Source: Rhodospirillales bacterium (GTDB lineage: Bacteria; Pseudomonadota; Alphaproteobacteria; Rhodospirillales; Thalassospiraceae). Taken from it: DNA of 64,000 nt. A model generated the notes under the pieces. It was not told the DNA's origin, ran no database searches, and was given only the letters and a program-made list of their open reading frames with translations. Position numbers and translations under genes: made by a program. The stretch covers positions 1 to 64,000 of the forward strand of contig JAHQVT010000003.1 of the NCBI GenBank assembly GCA_019634165.1. Direction: 5' to 3'. Of the stretch, positions 29,550 through 39,684 are shown piece by piece (the stretch's first letter is position 1; each line of letters begins with the position of its first letter).

Positions 29550-30698
29550 TTAGGCGCTGGCACTTTCGAACCGGTTTGCATATTCGGTACGAATATCGGC
29601 ATACCATTGCGGTTCAGACGGCCACGGGTTGAGTTTGGCCAGTGCATCGCCCGGATAGGCATCGGAAAAGTTCTTGGCATATGCTTCACCAGCATATTTA
29701 TCAGCCCCAAGAACCGGCGAGTTATATCCGTGATGATCAATCGCCTCACCGGCCAGATCAGGCATGAAGGCATATTTGATGAATTCGTAAACCTGTTCGA
29801 TGTTGGCCGCGCCCGTCGGAAGCGCCATGCCATCGACCCACGCCATCGCACCTTCTTTTGGTGCGCGGTACATGACCGGTTCACCTGCGGATTTAAGGGC
29901 AAGCGGCGGACCATCCCAAGTCTGACCGACAATAACGCCTTCGTTGAGAAGGCCGTTTTTCTGGGTGTCAGCATCGTTCCAAAGCAGCTTGATGTTGCCT
30001 TTACGTGCTGTACACCATGCCGTCACCTTGTCCCATACCGGTCGCATGGCTTCTTCTGAGGTGTATGCTTTCCACATCGCACCCGGTTCAAGTTCGCCAA
30101 TGGTTTCCATGTAAAGACCGGCACCCAGCATCATCGAATGAGCACGACCCATGGTTTTACCGGCATTGTTATCGGCCCATACATCCCCATAGGACGGGAA
30201 CATGCCGTCAGGCTTGAACAGATCGGTACGCCATGCAAGGCCTTCAGTGCCCCAGATGTGCGGCAACCAATATGTTTCATCCGTGGCGAAGCCCCAATCG
30301 GTGCTGCCGATTTTGCCCATGGCCGGGTTCACCGCATCAATCGCGACTTTGGTCATATCAAACGGCTGAAGCAGTTCCAGTGCCTTCCACTGAAGCGCAC
30401 GGTTGTTGGTCGGCGAAACAATATCAAAGCCGCGACCTTTGGAAGCTTTCAGCTTGTTGATAAGTTCTTCGTTCGAACCGATGCCGGTGTAATTGACTTT
30501 AATGCCCGTGGCGTCGGTGAATGATTTTAGAAATGTTTCTGGCAGATAGTCCGACCACATCAGAATGTTGATCTCACCCGAAGAGGCAAGAGCAGCTTTG
30601 CTGATGATGGCTGGCATTGCCAGCGCGGAACCGGCGGCCAGTGAGCCTTTTAGAAGTGTGCGCCGGTTAATTTTGGGGCCGGAAGTGAACTTAGTCAT
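29550..30698 (-). CDS. PotD-like polyamine-type substrate-binding protein (Tat-like signal)
   Basis: NRRTLLKGSLAAGSALAMPAI signal; INILMWSDYLPETFLKSFTDATGIKVNYTG. Confidence 0.9.
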   Translation of the reverse strand: MTKFTSGPKINRRTLLKGSLAAGSALAMPAIISKAALASSGEINILMWSDYLPETFLKSFTDATGIKVNYTGIGSNEELINKLKASKGRGFDIVSPTNNRALQWKALELLQPFDMTKVAIDAVNPAMGKIGSTDWGFATDETYWLPHIWGTEGLAWRTDLFKPDGMFPSYGDVWADNNAGKTMGRAHSMMLGAGLYMETIGELEPGAMWKAYTSEEAMRPVWDKVTAWCTARKGNIKLLWNDADTQKNGLLNEGVIVGQTWDGPPLALKSAGEPVMYRAPKEGAMAWVDGMALPTGAANIEQVYEFIKYAFMPDLAGEAIDHHGYNSPVLGADKYAGEAYAKNFSDAYPGDALAKLNPWPSEPQWYADIRTEYANRFESASA

Positions 30699-30931
30699 CC
30701 GTATGTCTCCTGATAGCCGGGATTTTTCCCTTTTTGCGGCGCACCATGCGCCTCCCTGGTGGACATAGCTCCCTGGACCGACCGCATTTAATTCACGGTT
30801 CTAGTTCGCATGTTATGCCATTGACAAAAGGGTATAACTCCCGGTTACTCTAGTAATAGAGCCACAAGGCAAAAACTATGGTGCCAGAACAGCTAAATTG
30901 TTGCAGTGCCAAAATAAAACGGTCGTGCCCG

Positions 30932-32446
30932 ATGTTAGATATCCGCCTAGAAGACCCGACAACCTGTGGTCAAACCCTTCAGCAGCAGCTTCATCAGGGG
31001 TTGGTGGATGCGATTCTGGAAGGCCGTTTGCCATCGCATGAACCGTTGCCTTCAACCCGTGATTTATCATCGGCATTGAAGGTGTCACGTAATACGGTTG
31101 TGCTGGTGTATCAAAAGCTACTTGATGATGGTTATCTAACCGCAGTTTGGCGGCGCGGGCATTTTGTGAATGAACAATATATCCGTCAGCAACTTCGTCT
31201 AAGTGTCGATACCCGCACCGCATCGCTGTTTTCGCCGCAACGTGACCCGGATTTGTGGAACCGGCATTTGCAGCTTCGCCCTACGCAGGCACGGAACATC
31301 GTCAAACCGGCCAACTGGCGCGATTTTCCCTATCCGTTCATTTATGGGCAGGTGGCTGCGGACAAGGCGACCATATCGCGGTGGCGCGATTCCATGCGTC
31401 TGGCTGGAAGTTTGGCCCATTCGCAAAGCTGGGTTGGCGATATGGTCGATATGGACGACCCCCAGCTTCTTGAACAGATCATCACCCGCATTTTGCCCCA
31501 TCGCGGATTGCGTGCGCATCCCGAACAATTGCTGATTACCATCGGGGCGCAAAACGCGCTGTTTTTGGTGGGGCAATTGCTGGCGGGCAATGGACGAACT
31601 GTTGGTGTTGAAGACCCCGGCTATGTCGATGCGCGCAATATCTTTGGCGCGACAGGGGCCGACATCATGCCGCTTCCAATTGACAGCGAAGGATTGGCAA
31701 ACTCCAAACAGCTTAAAGATTGTGATGTTGTTTATACAACGCCGTCCCATCAATGCCCGACCAGTGTCACCATGTCGCTTGATCGGCGCTTGCAGATTGT
31801 TGAACGCGCCCGTAAAGATGATTTCATTGTGATCGAAGACGATTACGAACATGAATTGAACTATCTTGGACATCAGCGGGCCGCCCTTAAAAGTTATGAT
31901 AATTCGGGGCATATTGTTTATATCGGCAGCCTGACCAAGCTGATGTTTCCCGGTCTTCGCATTGGCTATGTCTTGGCTGATAGCGAATTGATCAAGGAAC
32001 TGCGCGCTTTGCGTCGGTTGAATTATCGCCATCCATCCGGGCAGGATCAACGTGCCATGGCGCTGTTTATCGGCGAAGGCCATTTGGATGCGCATTTGCG
32101 CCGTACCCGTGATCGCCTGTCGGAAAAATGGCAGATCATGCAAACTGAATTATCCAAACAATTGCCGGAAACCCACGTCATCCCGACCACAGGCGGGTCT
32201 GCTGTTTGGGTGGTTCTACCTGTTGGGGTCGATGCATGGTCGGTCCATCGCGAAGCCGCCCGACGCGGCGTTCTGGTGGAACCGGGCGATGTTCATTTCG
32301 CGGATGAAGAAACCGCCCCGCGCAATCGGTTGCGACTGGGGTTTGCCGCGATTGACAAAAACCAGATTGCCGCAGGCATTACCCAACTGCGCGATGCAAT
32401 CATGACCGTGATGGGTGATCACGAAAAAGGGACCGCATCACAGTAA
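30932..32446 (+). CDS. MocR/PdxR-type regulator (GntR HTH plus aminotransferase class I domain)
   Basis: GntR HTH (LPSTRDLSSALKVSRNTVVLVYQKLLDDGYL) plus fold-I PLP domain (SLTKLMFPGLRIGYVLA); ATG at 30932 preferred. Confidence 0.9.
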   Translation: MLDIRLEDPTTCGQTLQQQLHQGLVDAILEGRLPSHEPLPSTRDLSSALKVSRNTVVLVYQKLLDDGYLTAVWRRGHFVNEQYIRQQLRLSVDTRTASLFSPQRDPDLWNRHLQLRPTQARNIVKPANWRDFPYPFIYGQVAADKATISRWRDSMRLAGSLAHSQSWVGDMVDMDDPQLLEQIITRILPHRGLRAHPEQLLITIGAQNALFLVGQLLAGNGRTVGVEDPGYVDARNIFGATGADIMPLPIDSEGLANSKQLKDCDVVYTTPSHQCPTSVTMSLDRRLQIVERARKDDFIVIEDDYEHELNYLGHQRAALKSYDNSGHIVYIGSLTKLMFPGLRIGYVLADSELIKELRALRRLNYRHPSGQDQRAMALFIGEGHLDAHLRRTRDRLSEKWQIMQTELSKQLPETHVIPTTGGSAVWVVLPVGVDAWSVHREAARRGVLVEPGDVHFADEETAPRNRLRLGFAAIDKNQIAAGITQLRDAIMTVMGDHEKGTASQ

Positions 32447-32466
32447 TGCGCGGTCCCTTTGATTGT
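32425..32466. terminator. Bidirectional terminator overlapping the MocR stop codon
   Basis: AAAGGGACCGC/GCGGTCCCTTT stem. Confidence 0.8.
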
Positions 32467-32496
32467 TTTGTTTCTCAAACCGTGGAAACAAAATGC

Positions 32497-33813
32497 CTAA
32501 ATCTGGGTGCCTAGAACCTTTTGCAGGATGGCAACCATATCATCGATATTGTCTTCGGTGCTGACCAGTGCCGGGGCAAAGATGATTGCATCACCGGTTG
32601 CCTTGATATGCAGGCCTTCTTTGAACAATTCGCGCTGGGCCCAGCTTCCTTTTTCACCCGGCGCACTGCTCGGTGTAAGCTGAATGCCCGCCATCATGCC
32701 ATAGCCCCGAAGGTCCGCGACATGGGGCAAATTGCGCAGGCCAAAAACGCCATCTAGAAAATGCGATGACAATGATTTTGCCCGATCAAACAGGCCGTCA
32801 TTGGTATAAATATCAAGCGCTGCCATCCCCGCCGCACAGGCCACAGGATGGGCCGAATAGGTATAGCCATGGAAGAATTCCGGGCGATCCCCCGTGGCAG
32901 CTTCAAAAACGGCACCTTGAATTTCGGCACTGGTGGCAACCGCACTCATGGGAATGGCACCGTTGGTCAATGCCTTGGCCATCGTAATCAGGTCTGGCTT
33001 AACAGAGAATTCCTGCGAAGCAAAAGCAGAACCCGTACGGCCAAACCCGGTAATGACTTCATCAAATACAAGAAGAATACCGTATTTATCGCAAATGGCG
33101 CGCAGGCGTTCGAGATACCCTTTGGGTGGAACAATCGTGCCAATGGAACCGGCGATCGGTTCAACAAACACTGCGGCAATTGTATCACCGCCATATGTTT
33201 TGCAGATTTCTTCCAGATCATCGGCAAGATCGGCATTGGTTTCAGGTTGCCCACGGGTGAAGCGTTGTTCATCGGTCCAGGTATGGCGCATATGGACAAC
33301 ATCACAGGTGATCCCGGAAAAATCGCGCCGGTTATTGACCATGCCTGCCAAGGATGTTCCGCCAAGATTCACGCCATGATAGCCCCATGCACGTGATACA
33401 AACCGGGTACGCTGTGCATTACCCGTGGCACGGTGATAGGCAAGACACATCTTCATTGCGGTATCGACGGCTTCTGACCCCGATCCGGCAAAGAATATCC
33501 GGTCGATGCCATCGGGCAGGATACCGGCAAGTTTTTCGGCAAATTCGAACGATATCGGGGCGGCACGCTGAAAATGCGGGGAATAATCAAGGGTGGAAAG
33601 CTGCTTATAGACCGCATCGGCAATTTCCGGGCGGCCATGACCGGCGGCACAGCAAAACAGACCAGAAGCACCATCCAATAGTTCACGACCTTCGGGGGTC
33701 CAGTACTTCACACCTTTGGCCTTGGCGAACATCTGGGGTTCTTCGTGGAACATGCGGTTATTGGTAAAAGGCATCCAATGATTGGTCATGTTTGGCTTGG
33801 CAAGTATGGTCAT
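32497..33813 (-). CDS. Class III (omega) aminotransferase, PLP-dependent
   Basis: LLVFDEVITGFGRTGSAFASQEFSVKPDLITMAKALTNGAIPMSAV motif; beta-alanine/omega-aminotransferase-like. Confidence 0.9.
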   Translation of the reverse strand: MTILAKPNMTNHWMPFTNNRMFHEEPQMFAKAKGVKYWTPEGRELLDGASGLFCCAAGHGRPEIADAVYKQLSTLDYSPHFQRAAPISFEFAEKLAGILPDGIDRIFFAGSGSEAVDTAMKMCLAYHRATGNAQRTRFVSRAWGYHGVNLGGTSLAGMVNNRRDFSGITCDVVHMRHTWTDEQRFTRGQPETNADLADDLEEICKTYGGDTIAAVFVEPIAGSIGTIVPPKGYLERLRAICDKYGILLVFDEVITGFGRTGSAFASQEFSVKPDLITMAKALTNGAIPMSAVATSAEIQGAVFEAATGDRPEFFHGYTYSAHPVACAAGMAALDIYTNDGLFDRAKSLSSHFLDGVFGLRNLPHVADLRGYGMMAGIQLTPSSAPGEKGSWAQRELFKEGLHIKATGDAIIFAPALVSTEDNIDDMVAILQKVLGTQI

Positions 33814-34013
33814 GCTGGCTCCTGTCTGGTGTGAACCCGATGAAATTTGATCTTGCTAGCTAACCCAGCTCATTTCCCAATCCATAGGGCCAGAACCAAA
33901 CAATATTTAGGGCCAGTGGGGTTTGTGGCCCTATGAAAAGCGAATTGCTGGCTCTAACGCCGCCAAGGTCTGCGTGCGTAATTGGTCCTTATGACAAGAA
34001 TTTGGCCAGCGTG

Positions 34014-34754
34014 ATGTTTATGGAATTGATTATACCGGGACTGGTTATTGCGATCGCTGCATTGTTTCGCGGTGTGACCGGTTTTGGTTTTGCGTTGCTT
34101 GCGGCTCTGGGCCTGTCATCCTTATTGCCGCCGCAAACGGCAACGCCGATCATTTTGCTGATTGATATCGCGATCACGCTTTTGATCCTGCGAGACTTTG
34201 ACCGGTCCAAGGTCGATTGGCGCGCCTGCGCGATCTTGTTGGTGTTTGGATTGGTCGGGGCGGTGGTTGGTCCCTATGTCGCGGTATCGCTTGATGATCA
34301 AACCGCGCGGATTGCAACCAATCTGGCAATTGTTTTGGCAGCCTTCGTTGCCATGCTTCATCATCCGCCAAAATGGATGGGGCATTTCGTTATTGGCGCG
34401 CTACTGGCATTTGTTGTTGGCATCATGATGTCGGGTTTTGCGGTCGGGGGACCGTTGGCTGCGGCATGGCTGCTTGCCGGGGGGACGCAGGATGTGCGTG
34501 TTCGCAACACGCTTGCGATCTATTTCGGGGCGGTCGATGCATTGGGATTTGCCACCCGTGCCGGGGCAGGGATGTTGCCCGACGGGTTCCTTTTACTTGC
34601 CCTACCTTTGCTTGTTGTGGCGGTACTGGCTTATTTCCCCGGCGAGATGATTTATCATCGGCTCAGCAGCATTTTGTGGCGTCGGGTTTGCGCGATCAGT
34701 CTGGTTCTCATTGCGTTTATTGGCATCACCCAGACAGTATTTATCAGTTTGTAG
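34014..34754 (+). CDS. TSUP/TauE-SafE family transporter (start uncertain; ORF open from 33933)
   Basis: Multi-TM; PGLVIAIAALFRGVTGFGFALLAALGLSSLLPP N-terminal motif. Confidence 0.82.
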   Translation: MFMELIIPGLVIAIAALFRGVTGFGFALLAALGLSSLLPPQTATPIILLIDIAITLLILRDFDRSKVDWRACAILLVFGLVGAVVGPYVAVSLDDQTARIATNLAIVLAAFVAMLHHPPKWMGHFVIGALLAFVVGIMMSGFAVGGPLAAAWLLAGGTQDVRVRNTLAIYFGAVDALGFATRAGAGMLPDGFLLLALPLLVVAVLAYFPGEMIYHRLSSILWRRVCAISLVLIAFIGITQTVFISL

Positions 34755-34827
34755 TTCCTTAAATTCATCCATCATGGATGTAGCTTTTATCTTTCATCTT
34801 TCACCTATCGACATAGCGGAGACGATC

Positions 34828-35586
34828 ATGACCAAAACAGCTTTGATTACCGGTGCCACATCCGGTTTTGGTGCCGCCACCGCCCGACGATTTGTCGCGG
34901 AAGGATGGAAAGTGATCGTTACTGGCCGCCGTGCCGAACGGCTTGATGCGCTGGTAACGGAACTGGGTGGGGCAAAGTCGGCCTATGCCCTGTGTTTTGA
35001 TATTCAAGATAGTGATGCGATAACCGCTGCAATCAATAGCTTGCCGCCTGCGTTTGCCGAGATTGATTTACTGGTCAACAATGCCGGTCTTGCACTTGGC
35101 ACGTCACCGGCACAAAAAAGCGATATTGATGACTGGATGACCATGATTGACACCAACACCAAGGGGTTGGTCGCGATAACCCGGATCATGCTTGATAAAT
35201 TGATTGCAAACAAAGGTGCGATTATCAATCTGGCTTCTATTGCCGCGAACTGGCCTTATCCGGGCGGCAATGTGTACGGGGCGACCAAGGCCTTTGTTCA
35301 ACAATTTTCATTTGGGCTGCGCTGTGATTTGGCTGGGACCGGGGTGCGGGTCACGTCAATTGAACCCGGCCTTTCGGAAAGCGAGTTTACCCTTGTTCGA
35401 ACCGGCGGGAACAAAGAAGCCTATGACAAACTGTATGGCGGAGCAGACCCGTTGCAGCCCGAAGACATCGCCGAAAGCATTTTCTGGGTGGCGAGCTTGC
35501 CAGGCCATATGAATATCAATGCGCTTGAAGTCATGCCGGTTAGTCAATGTTGGTCGCCCTTTGCCATTCATCGCAAGGAAAGCTAA
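34828..35586 (+). CDS. SDR family oxidoreductase (YdfG/malonic semialdehyde reductase-like)
   Basis: TALITGATSGFGAATARRF, NNAGLALG, YGATKAFVQQFS; ATG at 34828. Confidence 0.87.
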   Translation: MTKTALITGATSGFGAATARRFVAEGWKVIVTGRRAERLDALVTELGGAKSAYALCFDIQDSDAITAAINSLPPAFAEIDLLVNNAGLALGTSPAQKSDIDDWMTMIDTNTKGLVAITRIMLDKLIANKGAIINLASIAANWPYPGGNVYGATKAFVQQFSFGLRCDLAGTGVRVTSIEPGLSESEFTLVRTGGNKEAYDKLYGGADPLQPEDIAESIFWVASLPGHMNINALEVMPVSQCWSPFAIHRKES

Positions 35587-35672
35587 GAAAAACAGCGCCT
35601 AATTGATGGTGCTGTCCATGCCAATTAGGTGCAATTTCTCGTGGCCTGCTACCAACGGTTTTGCTTTTCGGT

Positions 35673-35719
35673 CTCCGCTGAACTAAGCTTTTAAAAAATA
35701 AAAACAAGTTTCAGCGGAG
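35673..35719 (+). promoter_or_regulatory. Inverted repeat sequestering the Shine-Dalgarno of the sigma54 response regulator gene
   Basis: CTCCGCTGAA (35673-35682)/TTCAGCGGAG (35710-35719); the 3' arm contains the SD upstream of ATG 35727; AT-rich 27-nt loop. Confidence 0.55.
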
Positions 35720-35726
35720 GTACAGC

Positions 35727-37157
35727 ATGAAATCGAACGTCTTGGGTGCGCCCGAAGGGGCGTCACCCCCCGTTGGGAACGATGAAAATTACAATGCGCC
35801 GGGCCCGGAATTTGGTCCGTGGCTGGAAAAGGCGTCCATTCTGATTGTGGATGATGAACCGGGCATGCGCAATTTTCTGGTCCGCACCCTTGGCCCGCGT
35901 GCCAAACGGGTCGAAGAGGCCGCCGATTGTGAAGCCGCCACCGCCCTTTTGGATCAGCACCATTTCGACGTTGTTATTCTTGATAACATCATGCCGGGTA
36001 AAAGCGGGGTGGAATGGCTAACCGAACAGCGTGAGATCGGCTTTTTCTCTGACGCGATCCTAATGACGGCCTATGCCGATCTTGATACCGCGATCAAGGC
36101 CTTGCGCGCCGGGGCTGTGGATTTTGTTCTAAAACCCTTCCGATCCAACCAGATTTTAAACGCGGTTGCGCGGTGTCTTGATCGTATGCGATTGCGCCGT
36201 GAAAACCATGTTTTGCGCCATGAATTGCGCGCAACGTCCGATCACGTCTTGTTGCGCGATAAGCTGATTGGCTATTCCGCACAAATTCAGGAAATCCGCG
36301 AAACCATCGCCCGTGTGGCGCCATTGCCAACCTCGATCCTGATTTCCGGGCAAAGCGGGACGGGCAAAGAGGTGACTGCGCGTTCGTTGCATGCGTTATC
36401 GGATCGTGCGCAAAAACCGTTTGTGCCGATCAACTGTGCCGCCATCCCATCTGAGATGATCGAGGCCGAGCTGTTTGGCCATGTCAAAGGGGCCTTTACC
36501 GGTGCGCAATCGGCCCGTGATGGATTGTTCATGCATGCACAGGGCGGAACCCTGTTTTTGGATGAAGTCGGGGAACTTTCACTGGCAACGCAAAGCAAAC
36601 TTTTGCGTGCGATTGAAAGCCGCCGTATCCGCCCGGTTGGATCAGAACGCGAAGCGCCGGTGGATTTGCGGTTTGTCTTTGCCACCAATGCTGATCTTGA
36701 AGCCGAAGTCGAAGCTGGGAATTTCCGGGCTGATCTGTTTTATCGGATCAATGTCATGCATATCGAAATGCCGCCGTTACGTGAACGCGGCGATGATGTG
36801 CTTGAACTGGGCGAATTGTTCATGACCAAACTTTCCAAACAGCTTGGCGTGCGACAGGTGCCCATGGATGCGGCTGTTCGTGCCGGGCTTACGCGCTATG
36901 ACTGGCCGGGTAATGTGCGTGAATTGCGCAATTTGATTGAACGCACCTTGATCCTGGGGCGCTTCCCCGATGAATTTCGCGAAGAACGCGCAGATCAGGG
37001 AACTGCTGTTGAAGGCGATGAAACATTGGACGAGATGGAACGCCGCCACATACTGGCTATGCTGTATAAAACCGGTGGAAATCGCAACGAAGCTGCCCGG
37101 CGTTTGGGGGTGTCGCGTAAAACGATTGATCGTAAATGCGCAAGCTGGGATTTGTGA
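35727..37157 (+). CDS. Sigma54-dependent NtrC-family response regulator (REC-AAA+-Fis HTH)
   Basis: REC (ILIVDDEPGMRNFL...VVILDNIMPG), Walker A GQSGTGKE, GAFTGA loop (HVKGAFTGAQSA), Fis-type HTH at C-terminus. Confidence 0.94.
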   Translation: MKSNVLGAPEGASPPVGNDENYNAPGPEFGPWLEKASILIVDDEPGMRNFLVRTLGPRAKRVEEAADCEAATALLDQHHFDVVILDNIMPGKSGVEWLTEQREIGFFSDAILMTAYADLDTAIKALRAGAVDFVLKPFRSNQILNAVARCLDRMRLRRENHVLRHELRATSDHVLLRDKLIGYSAQIQEIRETIARVAPLPTSILISGQSGTGKEVTARSLHALSDRAQKPFVPINCAAIPSEMIEAELFGHVKGAFTGAQSARDGLFMHAQGGTLFLDEVGELSLATQSKLLRAIESRRIRPVGSEREAPVDLRFVFATNADLEAEVEAGNFRADLFYRINVMHIEMPPLRERGDDVLELGELFMTKLSKQLGVRQVPMDAAVRAGLTRYDWPGNVRELRNLIERTLILGRFPDEFREERADQGTAVEGDETLDEMERRHILAMLYKTGGNRNEAARRLGVSRKTIDRKCASWDL

Positions 37158-39163
37158 TGAAGCTATTGTCGCTGTCTGACTTTAAGCGACCCAAGCGCAC
37201 GCGATCAGTACGGTTCAAGCTGCTGGCGATTGCGCTTTTGCCAACCCTTGTCATCTTGCCATTGTTGTTGGGCATGATGATGGTGCGGTGGAATTCCAAG
37301 TTTGATGCACTTTTGACATCCAAAGTGAGTGGCGATTTGACAATTGCCCATCAATATTTCACCCACATCCTTGAAAATACCGGCGAACAGATAGAATCCC
37401 TTGGCCAATCCGTCGCCTTTCGCAGCGTTCTGACGTCCGAAAATCGCGATGAAGTCGATGCCTTGCTCGCAGAACGCCAGCGCGAATTGGGCCTTGATTT
37501 TCTATATATGATCGACAAAACGGATCAAAGCAGCGACACCAATGGGGAAGGGGGCTGGCCTGTTGTTGCCAGCGCTTTTAGCGGGCAATCTTCGACCGGC
37601 ATTGATATTTTCAGCAATACCGACCTTGCGGCAATCTCGCCTGATCTTGCGGCCCGTGCGCGCCTTGATCTTATTGAAACGCCAAACGCGGTGCCAACCG
37701 CCCGCAATGCAGAAACACGTGGCATGGTCGTACATTCCGCAAGCCACATTACCCTGCCATCGGGTGGGGAGGCGGCATTGGTTGGGGGGATTTTACTTAA
37801 TCAGAATTTGGCTTTCATCGATACGATCAATGATCTGGTCTATAGGCAAAGCAGCCTGCCCGAAGGAAGCCAAGGCACGGCAACACTGTTTCTTGATGAT
37901 GTCAGGGTCAGCACGAATGTCCGTTTATTTGCCGATCGCCGCGCGTTGGGAACGCGGGTTTCAAGTGTTGTGCGCAAGGCCGTGCTTGAAGATGGCAAGG
38001 TTTGGCTGGATCGGGCCTTTGTTGTCAGTGATTGGTACATTTCAGCCTATGAGCCAATCATTGATAGTTATGGCAAGCGGGTTGGGATGCTGTATGTCGG
38101 CTTTCTCGAAGCGCCTTTTGCCCAAACCAAATATGAAAGCCTGCTGATCCTGATCGGGGCGTTTTTGTTTGTCGCGGCCCTTTCTGTTCCGATATTTTTG
38201 CGCTGGGCGCGTGGAATATTTAAACCGCTTGAGCGTATGACCAATACGATTGGTCGGGTCGAAAGTGGCGATTTTTCCGCACGTACCAACCTTAATCAGG
38301 TTCATGACGAAATTTCGCTTGTTGCAGAACATCTTGATGATCTGCTCGATCAGGTGCAGGAACGCGATAAACGCCTGCGGGCGTGGAATGATCAACTTAA
38401 TGCCCGCGTTGATGCCCGCACCCGTGAATTGCGCGATGCCAATCAGGCGCTTGAAACCACCACCAAACAATTGATCATGTCTGAAAAGCTTGCCGCCATT
38501 GGCGAAATCACCGCAGGCGTTGCCCATGAAATCAATAACCCGGTCGCGGTTATTCAAGGCAATCTTGACGTTTTGCGTGAAATTTTGGGCGATCACGTAA
38601 GACTGGCCGATACGGAAATTCGCCTGATTGACGAACAGGTCAATCGCATCAACCTGATCGTGACCAAGCTTCTGCAATTTGCCAAACCTGAAGAATATGC
38701 TGGGTTTGTGGAACGGCATAGTGTCGGGCAGGTCATTGATGATTGTTTGCCGTTGGTTGCCCATTTACTTGGTCGTGCAGAGATCGAAGTTATCCGCGAA
38801 CAAACATCTACCCGGCTGGTTTTGATGAACCGAACCGAATTGCAGCAGGTTCTGGTCAATCTGATGGTCAATGCCCTGCATGCCATGCCGGTTCGTGGAA
38901 CCTTGACCTTGATTGATGCCGATGCCGACCGCGATGGAAAACCGGGTATTTTGATTACCGTGCGTGATACCGGATCGGGCATGGATGCCGACGTGTTAAA
39001 CCGCATCTTTGATCCGTTTTATACAACCAAGCGTCGTGAAGGAACGGGTCTTGGTCTGTCTATAACCAAGACCCTGATTGATCGGCAAAGCGGTGCCCTA
39101 AATGTGCAAAGCAAGCCCGGCGAAGGCACCACCTTTACCATCTGGTTGCCCGAAGTAAATTAA
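37157..39163 (+). CDS. Sensor histidine kinase (periplasmic Cache-like domain, HAMP, HisKA, HATPase_c)
   Basis: H-box AGVAHEINNPVAVIQGNL; N-box LVNLMVNALHAM; G-boxes DTGSGMDADVLNRIFDPFYTTKRREGTGLGLSI; ATG overlaps regulator stop. Confidence 0.92.
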   Translation: MKLLSLSDFKRPKRTRSVRFKLLAIALLPTLVILPLLLGMMMVRWNSKFDALLTSKVSGDLTIAHQYFTHILENTGEQIESLGQSVAFRSVLTSENRDEVDALLAERQRELGLDFLYMIDKTDQSSDTNGEGGWPVVASAFSGQSSTGIDIFSNTDLAAISPDLAARARLDLIETPNAVPTARNAETRGMVVHSASHITLPSGGEAALVGGILLNQNLAFIDTINDLVYRQSSLPEGSQGTATLFLDDVRVSTNVRLFADRRALGTRVSSVVRKAVLEDGKVWLDRAFVVSDWYISAYEPIIDSYGKRVGMLYVGFLEAPFAQTKYESLLILIGAFLFVAALSVPIFLRWARGIFKPLERMTNTIGRVESGDFSARTNLNQVHDEISLVAEHLDDLLDQVQERDKRLRAWNDQLNARVDARTRELRDANQALETTTKQLIMSEKLAAIGEITAGVAHEINNPVAVIQGNLDVLREILGDHVRLADTEIRLIDEQVNRINLIVTKLLQFAKPEEYAGFVERHSVGQVIDDCLPLVAHLLGRAEIEVIREQTSTRLVLMNRTELQQVLVNLMVNALHAMPVRGTLTLIDADADRDGKPGILITVRDTGSGMDADVLNRIFDPFYTTKRREGTGLGLSITKTLIDRQSGALNVQSKPGEGTTFTIWLPEVN

Positions 39164-39183
39164 CCCCGAAATGTGCGACTGAC

Positions 39184-39213
39184 GGCGTTGGGCACATTCA
39201 AATGTCCAACGCC
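39184..39213 (+). terminator. Hairpin terminator-like after the histidine kinase gene
   Basis: GGCGTTGG/CCAACGCC plus inner ACAT/ATGT. Confidence 0.6.
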
Positions 39214-39444
39214 AGATGGGTATTAGATTCCCTAGGCGGTGACAGTTTGCGCATAAAAAGGGGCGCTGTGTGGTCGTGTGCCAACTGCTGTGAGCCTAAC
39301 CTGTTTCAGGCATAGAAATTTAAAGTAAAGCCAGCTTTCTTTGGCAAATCCTGCAGTAGAACGCGCTGTTAATTGCATCATGAAGCTGTGTTGTGCACGT
39401 AAAGGTGGTTGTTTCTTTTTCAATAAAAATATTGCGAATGCGAG

Positions 39445-39459
39445 TGGACATTTTGTCCA
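39445..39459. promoter_or_regulatory. Palindromic upstream activating site 1 (TGGACATTTTGTCCA)
   Basis: Perfect inverted repeat, identical copy 42 bp downstream; upstream of a sigma54 promoter. Confidence 0.68.
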
Positions 39460-39486
39460 TTTACCGATTTTGGGCGCGCCAAAGGT

Positions 39487-39501
39487 TGGACATTTTGTCC
39501 A
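39487..39501. promoter_or_regulatory. Palindromic upstream activating site 2 (TGGACATTTTGTCCA)
   Basis: Identical to site 1. Confidence 0.68.
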
Positions 39502-39567
39502 TGCGCGTGCGCTGCAATATCGCTGTTTCACCTCTAAAAATGACAGAAAACCGCGTAAGTGCCTGAA

Positions 39568-39582
39568 TGGCATGGCGATTGC
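39568..39582 (+). promoter_or_regulatory. Sigma54 (-24/-12) promoter TGGCATGGCGATTGC
   Basis: Matches TGGCAYR-N4-TTGC; about 100 bp upstream of the OFA gene and about 70-125 bp downstream of the twin palindromes. Confidence 0.75.
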
Positions 39583-39684
39583 GATGTTCAGAGTTCCGGA
39601 TTTAACCGCGTTTGCCATGCACCATCACGAAAATCACGGATGGTGGGGGGTAAGAAAAATCAGAATACCGGGAGGAACGACTGA

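Noticed and set aside
31199-32143. 314-aa ORF on the minus strand
   Set aside because: Antisense to the MocR-type regulator; shadow ORF.
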